Shown here in pieces: positions 57,904 to 64,000 of a stretch of 64,000 bases of DNA. The first letter of the stretch is position 1; each line of letters opens with the position of its first letter. The DNA is from Paramicrobacterium sp051513965. Lineage in GTDB: Bacteria; Actinomycetota; Actinomycetes; Actinomycetales; Microbacteriaceae. The stretch spans positions 682,001 to 746,000 of the forward strand of contig NZ_CP195847.1 of NCBI RefSeq assembly GCF_051513965.1, given 5' to 3'. Below the pieces are notes generated by a model that ran no database searches, was not told where the DNA came from, and was given only the letters and a program-made list of their open reading frames with translations. Position numbers and translations under genes: made by a program.

Positions 57904-58742
57904 CCGCTGACACAGGCATGAGGGCGGATGCCGCTCACGCGATCGCAGCCGCGCGGCGGGTCCGTCGCTTCGGCGCGTGGTACATCGCGGAGCACCGCTT
58001 CCGCAACATGCGCGCCTACCTGCAGACCGTCATCGTCACCGGCGTCGGCTCGCCGCTCATGTATCTCTTCGCGATGGGCGTCGGGCTCGCGAGCCTCGTC
58101 GATGCGAACGTCGAGCAGAACGGGCTCGCGGTGAGCTACCTCGTGTTCGTGGCGCCGGCGCTCCTGGCGATGGCCGCGTTCGAAGCGGCGGCGGAGGAGT
58201 TCAGCTACCCGATCATGCTCGGCTTCAAGTGGAACCCGACCTTCACGGGCATGAGCGCGAGCCCCATCACGCCCGGGCAGATCATCGACGGCCAGGTCAT
58301 CGCGGTGACCGCGCGCCTCATCGTCACGAGCGTGCTGTACTTCATCTTCATGCTGTTCTTCGGCGCGGTGCCGGGCGAACTCGGCTGGTGGACGCTCGTG
58401 CCGGCGGTCCTCACCGGTCTCGCCTTCGGCACACTGCTCATGGCATACGTGGCCACGCTCGAGAGCGACAGCGGTCAGATCGCCATGGTCATGCGGTTTC
58501 TCGTGCTTCCGCTGACGCTGTTCTCCGGCACCGTGTTTCCGCTCTCGCAGCTGCCGTGGTTTCTGCAGTGGATCGGCTGGGCGTCGCCCCTCTGGCACGG
58601 CACCGAACTCGGCCGCGTTCTCGCCTACGGTCATCACGAACCGGTGTGGCTCAGCGTCACTCATGTCGCGTACCTCGTTGCTCTCACCGTGATCGGGTGG
58701 ATGCTGGCGCGCCGCGTCGCCGCGAGGAGGCTGAACCGATGA
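57900..58742 (+). CDS. ABC-2 type permease subunit (first)
   Basis: 280 aa with six transmembrane helices. ABC-2 features are YLFAMGVGLASLVDANVEQN near the N-terminal third and FSGTVFPLSQLPWFLQWIGW near the end. Pairs with the second permease to form a heterodimeric channel. Overlaps the ATPase gene and the second permease gene by 4 bases each. Confidence 0.9.
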   Translation: MTADTGMRADAAHAIAAARRVRRFGAWYIAEHRFRNMRAYLQTVIVTGVGSPLMYLFAMGVGLASLVDANVEQNGLAVSYLVFVAPALLAMAAFEAAAEEFSYPIMLGFKWNPTFTGMSASPITPGQIIDGQVIAVTARLIVTSVLYFIFMLFFGAVPGELGWWTLVPAVLTGLAFGTLLMAYVATLESDSGQIAMVMRFLVLPLTLFSGTVFPLSQLPWFLQWIGWASPLWHGTELGRVLAYGHHEPVWLSVTHVAYLVALTVIGWMLARRVAARRLNR

Positions 58743-59560
58743 GCATCCAGACCGCCCCCGCCCGGCGACGCACTCGCGGGCCCTCAGCTCTCTACGCCGG
58801 CAACGCCCGCTCGGTCATGCTGCGCGGCTGGCGCGCGACGGCCAGCACGAACTGGCTCGTCATGATCTCCGGCTTCTTCGAGCCGATCTTCTACCTCCTC
58901 TCGATGGGCATCGGCCTCGGCGCTCTCGTCGGCGACGTCGAAGGGCCGGGCGGAACCGAGATTCCCTACGCCGCATTCATCGCTCCGGCGCTGCTCGCGG
59001 TCGCGGCGATGAACGGGGCGGTCTACGACTCGACGTGGAACGTGTTCTTCAAGATCAAATTCTCGAAGATCTACGAGGGGATGCTCGCGACCTCGCTCGG
59101 CCCGTTCGACATCGCTCTGGGGGAGATCGCTCTCGCGCTCATCCGCGGGGCGCTGTACGCGTTCGGGTTCATGCTCGTCATGCAGGTGCTCGGCCTCAAC
59201 CTGTCGTGGTGGGCCCTGCTGGCGTTCCCCGCCGTACTGCTCATCGCGTTCGGCTTCGCGAGCTTCGGCATGGCGGTCACGAGCTATATGAAGACCTTCC
59301 AGCACATGGACTGGATCAACTTCATCCTGATGCCGATGTTCCTGTTCTCGGCCACGTTCTTTCCGCTCAGCGTGTACCCGCAGGGCGTACAGGTCGTCAT
59401 TCAAGCGCTGCCGCTGTGGCACGGGGTCGAGCTGGTGCGGGGTCTCACGACCGGCGTGGTCGAGGTCGGGATGCTGTGGCACGTGCTGTACTTCGCGATC
59501 ATGGCGCTCATCGGATTGGTCTTCACAACACGAAGGCTCCGCGCCCTGTTCTTGGACTGA
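58739..59560 (+). CDS. ABC-2 type permease subunit (second)
   Basis: 273 aa, six transmembrane helices. It shares its plan with the first permease (YLLSMGIGLGALVGDVEG; FSATFFPLSVYPQGVQVVIQ), so the two are probably diverged duplicates. The last codons overlap a terminator hairpin. Substrate of the exporter unknown; NodJ/DrrB-like by layout. Confidence 0.9.
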   Translation: MSIQTAPARRRTRGPSALYAGNARSVMLRGWRATASTNWLVMISGFFEPIFYLLSMGIGLGALVGDVEGPGGTEIPYAAFIAPALLAVAAMNGAVYDSTWNVFFKIKFSKIYEGMLATSLGPFDIALGEIALALIRGALYAFGFMLVMQVLGLNLSWWALLAFPAVLLIAFGFASFGMAVTSYMKTFQHMDWINFILMPMFLFSATFFPLSVYPQGVQVVIQALPLWHGVELVRGLTTGVVEVGMLWHVLYFAIMALIGLVFTTRRLRALFLD

Positions 59561-59573
59561 GGCGGAGCCTTCG
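59531..59573. terminator. Terminator overlapping the permease 3' end
   Basis: CGAAGGCTCCGC (59531-59542) pairs with GCGGAGCCTTCG (59562-59573) around a 19-nt loop that includes the permease stop codon. It lies 18 bp before the stop of the convergent MHS permease. Confidence 0.65.
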
Positions 59574-59591
59574 TGGTGACAGTGCGTGAAG

Positions 59592-60950
59592 CTACTTCTC
59601 CATGTCGACATCCTTGGTCTCTGTGCTGACCAGCAGCGAGACCAGGGTGATGAGCGCCATCACCGAAAGGTAGACACCGACCCAGAACGGGCTTCCGCCG
59701 CCCGCGCTCCACAGTGCGACGGCGATGAACGGCGCAACGGCGGCGCCGAGGATCGACGACACGTTGTACGAGACGCCGGAGCCGGTGTAGCGCACGTTCG
59801 TCGGGAAGAGCTCAGGCAGCAGTGCGCCCATCGGCCCGAAGGTCATTCCCATGAGCGAGAATCCGACGACCAGCAACGCCAGGACGCCGACGAGTCCGCC
59901 GTCGAGAAGCGGAACGAACAGCAGACCGAACACGACGATCGCGAGCGTCACCCAGATGAGCGTGCGGCGACGACCCCACTTATCGGCCCACGGCCCAGAG
60001 AGGAGCGTGAAGATTCCGAAGAACACGACGCCGAAGATCGACATGAGGATGAACGTCGTGCGGTCATAGCCGAGACCCGAGAGGGCGGCATCCGGCGCAT
60101 TCGTTCCGTAGCTCAGCACGAACGTCGTCATCAGGTAGAAGAGCACGTAGGTCGCCAGCATGAAGAAGGTGCCGAGAATGAGCTCGCGCCAGTTGTTGCG
60201 CAGCACGGTTCCGAGCGGAACCTTGCGCACAGCGCCCTTCGAGACCGTCGACGAGAACGCAGTCGACTCGACGAGCTTGAGTCGCACGATCACACCGACG
60301 ATCACCATGATGATCGAGAACCAGAACGGCACGCGCCATCCCCAGGCGAGGAACTGCTCGTTGACGCCGCCGTTGGCGGGCTGCAGCACCGAGATCAGAA
60401 TGAACAGACCGTTCGCAACGATGTAGCCGAGCGGCGCACCGAGCTGCGGGAACGTGCCGTACCAGGCGCGTTTGCCCTTCGGTGCGTTCTCCGTCGCGAC
60501 GAGCGCGGCGCCCGACCACTCGCCGCCGAGCGCGAAGCCCTGCGCGAGACGGAAGATCACGAGGAACAGCGGCGCCCACCAGCCGACCTGGTGATATGTG
60601 GGGAGGAACCCGATGAGGAACGTCGCGATTCCCATCGTCATGAGGGAGGCGACGAGCGTCGTCTTGCGGCCTTTGCGGTCACCGAGGTGCCCGTAGAAGA
60701 TCGCACCGAGCGGTCGCGCAACCATCGCCGCCCCGAAGACGGCGAACGACGAGAGGAGGGCCACGGTCGGGTCTCCCTCGGGGAAGAAGAGGCGCGGAAA
60801 GACAAGAACCGCAGCGGTCGCGTAGACGTAGAAGTCGTAGAACTCGATCGTCGTCCCGATCATGCTCGCGAGAATCACTCGGGAGCGCGGGTTCGCGGGT
60901 GTGGGGACTTCCGGTGTGGCGTTGGGTGTCGTGATGGATGCCTTGGACAT
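59592..60950 (-). CDS. MHS-family MFS permease
   Basis: 452 aa with 12 helices. MHS motifs: SMIGTTIEFYDFYVYATAAV, YGHLGDRKGRKTTLVASLMT (motif A), GFALGGEWSGAALVATENAP. It resembles the ShiA/ProP/KgtP branch importing carboxylates or osmolytes with protons. It differs from the permease at 40113 in sequence although the frame is the same. Convergent with the ABC exporter operon. Substrate unknown. Confidence 0.87.
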   Translation of the reverse strand: MSKASITTPNATPEVPTPANPRSRVILASMIGTTIEFYDFYVYATAAVLVFPRLFFPEGDPTVALLSSFAVFGAAMVARPLGAIFYGHLGDRKGRKTTLVASLMTMGIATFLIGFLPTYHQVGWWAPLFLVIFRLAQGFALGGEWSGAALVATENAPKGKRAWYGTFPQLGAPLGYIVANGLFILISVLQPANGGVNEQFLAWGWRVPFWFSIIMVIVGVIVRLKLVESTAFSSTVSKGAVRKVPLGTVLRNNWRELILGTFFMLATYVLFYLMTTFVLSYGTNAPDAALSGLGYDRTTFILMSIFGVVFFGIFTLLSGPWADKWGRRRTLIWVTLAIVVFGLLFVPLLDGGLVGVLALLVVGFSLMGMTFGPMGALLPELFPTNVRYTGSGVSYNVSSILGAAVAPFIAVALWSAGGGSPFWVGVYLSVMALITLVSLLVSTETKDVDMEK

Positions 60951-61199
60951 GAGCCTTCGATTGCGTGGAGTTGCGGCTGCGTGCGATCGTGCGGGGTGGG
61001 CACGGTCGGCACTCAGTTCTGACGAGGCCCCTGCTTGTGGCGGGACCTGCTGATCCTACGCCTCATGGCGAATTCGCAGAAAGATTGAACGGATGCCGCT
61101 GGCCGCGGTTCTTGATGCTGGAAAGCCCTCTCCGGCGCCGCGCCCCAAACCCATCGAAGGATTGATGCTACGGATCGTGCCGCGGATTAGCCTTGAAGC
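60951..61199. other. Intergenic region, no gene seen
   Basis: Divergent gap holding the promoters of the MHS permease (minus) and the DUF2269-like gene (plus). No ORF with coding character and no clear repeat. Confidence 0.4.
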
Positions 61200-61628
61200 A
61201 TGGAAACTCTCTTCAGCGTGCTTCATGTCGTCGCGGCGGTCTTCATCGTCGGCCCCATGGCGATTCTTCCGATGACGGCGATGCGTGCGGTGCGTGCGGG
61301 CAACGGCAGTCAGGTCGCTGTGCTTGCGAAGTCCACCATGATCTTCAGCTGGCTCTCGGTGCTTGTGGTGGTGTTCGGCTTCGGCATCATGGGGATGAGC
61401 GAGTACGACATCTCCATCTCGACGCCGTGGATCCTGTGGTCGCTCGTGCTCTGGGCAGCGGCGACGATCATCAACCTCGTGCTCGTGGTTCCGTCGATGC
61501 GCAAGGCGGCGGCCGCGCTGTCCGATGGCTCCGCCGAGGGCTCCGGCTACCCGGCGATCGCCGCGGGCAGCGGAATCTCGACGATCCTGCTCATCGCGGT
61601 CGTCGTGCTCATGGTCTGGAAGCCGTAG
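61200..61628 (+). CDS. DUF2269-like membrane protein
   Basis: 142 aa with four transmembrane helices: LFSVLHVVAAVFIVGPMAIL, the MIFSWLSVLVVVFGFGIMGM helix, a third at about 77-100 and a fourth at about 122-140. The conserved early His (LHVVAAV) and MRAVRAG loop match the predicted integral membrane DUF2269 family, which resembles heme/electron-transfer four-helix proteins; function unknown. Confidence 0.75.
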   Translation: METLFSVLHVVAAVFIVGPMAILPMTAMRAVRAGNGSQVAVLAKSTMIFSWLSVLVVVFGFGIMGMSEYDISISTPWILWSLVLWAAATIINLVLVVPSMRKAAAALSDGSAEGSGYPAIAAGSGISTILLIAVVVLMVWKP

Positions 61629-61708
61629 CACCAGCTCGTCGGCCGCCGAGACTCCTTCGCCGGCGCGGCTCGTTCCGATGCCCCTGTTTCAGCGTGTCCC
61701 ATACCGGC

Positions 61709-61770
61709 GCGCTACAGAAAAGGTTTTGCGCTCTCGAAATTCCGAGAGCGCAAAACCTTTTCTGCAGCGC
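61709..61770. repeat. Hairpin repeat family B, copy 2
   Basis: A 28-bp stem (61709-61736 with 61743-61770) with one mismatch and loop AAATTC. The outer GCGCTACAG and loop are the same as in the shorter hairpin at 54444. Between a plus-strand gene end and the ribH end (minus), so terminator-like in position. Confidence 0.8.
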
Positions 61771-61794
61771 AGTTGAGACTGCGCCAGCGAAGCC

Positions 61795-61858
61795 GGCGCT
61801 CAGCGCAGCCAGTATTCAGCGCAGCCGTGCTCAGCGCAGCCGGTGTTCAGCGCAGGTC
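61795..61858. repeat. Degenerate tandem repeat behind ribH
   Basis: Three to four imperfect copies of a 17-bp unit resembling CAGCGCAGCCGGTGTT, running into the last codons of ribH on the minus strand. No independent coding. Confidence 0.65.
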
Positions 61859-62314
61859 GGCGATCGCCCGGGCTGTCGCGATGGCGGCCTCCGCCGCCTC
61901 GGTGCCCTTGTCCTCCTTCGAGCCCGGGAGACCGGCGCGATCGATGCCCTGCTGCTCATCGTCGAGGGTCAGCACACCGAACCCGACGGGTTTGCCGGTC
62001 TCGATGCTCACCTGGGTGAGACCGCTTGTCGCGGCATCCGACACATACTCAAAGTGAGGCGTACCGCCGCGAATGATGACACCGAGCGCGACGACCGCGT
62101 CGGCACCGTTCTCCAGTGCCGCTTTCGACACGACCGGCAGCTCGAAGCTTCCCGGCACGCGCACCAGCGTGTGATTCGCTCCGGCGCTGTCAAGCGTGCG
62201 GACAGCGCCGTCGATCAGCCCGTTCATGATGGTGTCGTGCCAGCTCGCGGCGACGATGACGATGTTGAGCCCCGTGCCGTCGACGTTCAGCGTGGGGGAG
62301 CCTGCTCCGCTCAT
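61847..62314 (-). CDS. ribH: 6,7-dimethyl-8-ribityllumazine synthase
   Basis: 155 aa; GAGGAGA ribosome binding site. It condenses 5-amino-6-ribitylaminouracil with dihydroxybutanone phosphate in riboflavin synthesis. Motifs: IVAASWHDTIMNGLIDGAVR, VPGSFELPVVSKAALENGAD, VALGVIIRGGTPHFEYVSDA and GVLTLDDEQQGIDRAG (with the catalytic His at TPHFEYV). Icosahedral in most bacteria. Third gene in rib order after ribE and ribBA. Confidence 0.96.
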   Translation of the reverse strand: MSGAGSPTLNVDGTGLNIVIVAASWHDTIMNGLIDGAVRTLDSAGANHTLVRVPGSFELPVVSKAALENGADAVVALGVIIRGGTPHFEYVSDAATSGLTQVSIETGKPVGFGVLTLDDEQQGIDRAGLPGSKEDKGTEAAEAAIATARAIADLR

Positions 62315-62361
62315 GGTTCTCCTCGTGCGTGATGGTGCAGATGATCTGCGGATGGATGTGG

Positions 62362-63627
62362 TCAGGTGGTCGGGCTGCCCGGCGCGAGGGACTGCTCGAG
62401 CTGGTGGCCCATGCGGTCGCGCTTGGTCGCAAGGTAGTCGGAGTTGAAGGGACCGACGCCCACGACGAGCGGCACCCGCTCGGTCACGTGAATGCCGTGC
62501 GACTCGAGCTGCTGCACCTTGTTCGGGTTGTTGGTGAGCACGCGGACGGTGTCGAGTCCGAGGTCGGCCAGAATCGCGGATGCTGCGGTGTAGTCACGCG
62601 CGTCAGCGGGAAGCCCCAGGGCGAGGTTCGCGTCGAGGGTGTCGAGGCCGTCCTCCTGCAGCTTGTAGGCGCGCAGCTTGTTGATGAGACCGATGCCGCG
62701 GCCCTCGTGCCCGCGCAGGTAGATCACGATGCCGCCATGGCGCTGGATCGTGTCGAGCGCGGCATCCAGCTGCGGACCGCACTCGCACTTGAGCGAGCCG
62801 AACGCCTCGCCGGTGAGGCACTCCGAGTGCACGCGGGCGAGCGCGCCGGGAGCGAGGTCGCCGGCGATGATCGCGACGTGGTCGGCGCCGGTCTTGCGGT
62901 CGCGGTACGCGCGCATGCGGAACGTCCCGTGCGTCGTGGGCACGGTCGTCTCGACCTCGAAGATCACCTCGGAGGACTCCGGGATGCTCGGCTGCGACGT
63001 GCACGCCGCAGAGGCGGTCGGGTTCGCCTCGATGTAGCGGATCAGCTCCGCGATCGTGATGACGGGCACGTCGTGCTGCTCGCCGAGCTCGATGAGTCCC
63101 GGCAGGCGCATCATCTCGCCGTCGTCGCGGATGACCTCGCAGATCGCGCCCACGGGGGTGAGCCCGGCGAGCTTCATGAGGTCGACGGCCGCCTCGGTGT
63201 GCCCGTCGCGCTCGCGCACTCCGCCGTCGCGGGCGCGGAGCGGAAGCACGTGGCCGGGACGGATGATGCTCGCGGGCGTCGAGGCCGGGTTGCCGAGGGT
63301 GCGCAGCGTGTGCGCACGGTCCGCGGCGCTGATGCCCGTGGAGACTCGATCGGCCGCGTCGACGGAGATCGTGTACGCCGTGCCGCGGGGGTCTTCGCTG
63401 TTCTCCACCATGAGCGGGAGGTGCAGACGGTCGGCGATCTCGTTCGTCATGGGCGCGCAGATGTAGCCGCTCGTGTGGCGGATCGTCCAGGCCAGCCACT
63501 CCTGCGTGGCGAGCTCGGCGGACAGAATGACGTCGCCCTCGTTCTCGCGCGACTCGTCATCGGCGACGAGGACCGGCTTGCCCTGGCGCAGCGCTTCGAG
63601 CGCCTCAGGAATCGTTGCAAGGCTCAT
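62362..63627 (-). CDS. ribBA: Bifunctional DHBP synthase / GTP cyclohydrolase II
   Basis: 421 aa. N-terminal RibB (about 1-205): VADDESRENEGDVILSAELA, GHTEAAVDLMKLAGL. C-terminal RibA (about 206-421): RVHSECLTGEAFGSLKCECG holds the Zn cysteines, and GRGIGLINKLRAYKLQEDG the GTP-binding and catalytic residues. The two halves make dihydroxybutanone-4-P and the pyrimidine precursor, the two inputs of riboflavin synthesis. The start overlaps the ribE stop (ATGA); ribH follows 47 bp later. Confidence 0.97.
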   Translation of the reverse strand: MSLATIPEALEALRQGKPVLVADDESRENEGDVILSAELATQEWLAWTIRHTSGYICAPMTNEIADRLHLPLMVENSEDPRGTAYTISVDAADRVSTGISAADRAHTLRTLGNPASTPASIIRPGHVLPLRARDGGVRERDGHTEAAVDLMKLAGLTPVGAICEVIRDDGEMMRLPGLIELGEQHDVPVITIAELIRYIEANPTASAACTSQPSIPESSEVIFEVETTVPTTHGTFRMRAYRDRKTGADHVAIIAGDLAPGALARVHSECLTGEAFGSLKCECGPQLDAALDTIQRHGGIVIYLRGHEGRGIGLINKLRAYKLQEDGLDTLDANLALGLPADARDYTAASAILADLGLDTVRVLTNNPNKVQQLESHGIHVTERVPLVVGVGPFNSDYLATKRDRMGHQLEQSLAPGSPTT

Positions 63628-64000
63628 CGTGAGCTCCCTTCAGCGGCGTCGCGCGCCAGCATCCGTTCGACGTGTCTGGCGATGATGTCCGTCTCGATAT
63701 TCACTCGGTCGCCCACCGCCAGATGTCCGAGCGTCGTGGCCTCGAGCGTCTCAGGAATGAGCGAGACCTCGAACCACTGATCGGGCAGCTCGGCGGGCGC
63801 TACGGTGCTGACCGTGAGCGACGTGCCGTCGACGGCGATCGAGCCCTTGTCGACGACGAGCCGTGCGAGGCCGGCCGGAAGCGAGAACCGCAGCACCCGC
63901 CAGTTCACGTCGTCGCGGATCTGCTCGACCCGGGAGGTGCCGTCGACGTGCCCCTGAACGATGTGCCCGCCGAGTCGATCGCCGACGTGCGCGGCGCGCT
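63624..64000 (-). CDS. ribE: Riboflavin synthase alpha chain, N-terminus outside the window
   Basis: Partial: the frame is open to the right edge, so the start lies beyond 64000. The lumazine-binding repeat motif GGHIVQGHVDG near the edge, then DKGSIAVDGTSLTVSTV and FEVSLIPETLEATTL identify riboflavin synthase (two Lum_binding domains; only about 125 residues visible). It dismutates two lumazine molecules to riboflavin. An internal ATG-like Met at 63908 is not the true start. Confidence 0.93.
   Translation of the reverse strand, partial: RAAHVGDRLGGHIVQGHVDGTSRVEQIRDDVNWRVLRFSLPAGLARLVVDKGSIAVDGTSLTVSTVAPAELPDQWFEVSLIPETLEATTLGHLAVGDRVNIETDIIARHVERMLARDAAEGSSR

Overview
The window looks like chromosomal DNA of a high-GC actinobacterium, most likely in or near Microbacteriaceae. 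The evidence is strong G/C third-position bias, GTG/TTG starts, chains of genes joined by ATGA stop/start overlaps, a fused MrpA/B antiporter subunit, DUF2332 and DUF2510/TM2 proteins, a C. glutamicum-like metP-metS pair and a ZTP riboswitch in front of glyA. The assignment is by gene content only; no rRNA is present.

Positions 1 to about 10140 look like an accessory (defence/mobile) island. A 5'-truncated large NTPase is followed by an AAA+ ATPase with a Cdc48/proteasomal-ATPase-like core and a DUF6414-like protein. After these come the tail of a serine recombinase, a complete IS3-family element (orfA/orfB, DD(35)E, A6 slippery site), and a distinctly AT-richer OLD-family nuclease (ATPase plus TOPRIM) without a helicase partner. 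The island ends in about 570 bp of non-coding DNA with tRNA-like scraps. The three-gene NTPase/AAA+/DUF6414 set is the best candidate for an undescribed system.

From about 10.1 kb onward the DNA is ordinary core and metabolic sequence. It holds glycerate kinase; a vapBC pair; arginine deiminase with its antiporter (arcD-arcA); purU with a MalY-type C-S lyase; a MerR regulator divergent from an MFS exporter; and the methionine/alanine symporter metP-metS. Further on are a second MFS exporter, a one-polypeptide ECF sigma/zinc-finger/membrane/Ig-like protein, the six-gene Mrp Na+/H+ antiporter operon, and a WYL regulator divergent from an NmrA-like oxidoreductase.

Positions 34.3-43.0 kb hold an amino-sugar locus. 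A six-gene overlapping operon (SIS isomerase/deaminase, ROK kinase, PfkB kinase, class II aldolase, DeoR regulator, NagA-type deacetylase) is flanked by an MHS-family permease and a GH20 hexosaminidase. Together these could take N-acetylgalactosamine to triose phosphates by a kinase (non-PTS) route. Then come one-carbon genes (ZTP riboswitch-glyA-folD), YbaK, DUF402, PEP carboxylase and the Leloir genes galT-galK with a divergent DeoR regulator. The right end carries an alpha/beta hydrolase, a three-gene ABC exporter, a second MHS permease, a DUF2269 protein and the riboflavin genes ribE(partial)-ribBA-ribH.

Non-coding structure is unusually rich. A long perfect hairpin with conserved sequence occurs three times (22958, 32346, 55512) with arm covariation. 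A second hairpin type with an AAATTC loop occurs twice (54444, 61709). Several intergenic tandem arrays, including three copies of a 50-bp unit, sit at the 3' ends of genes.
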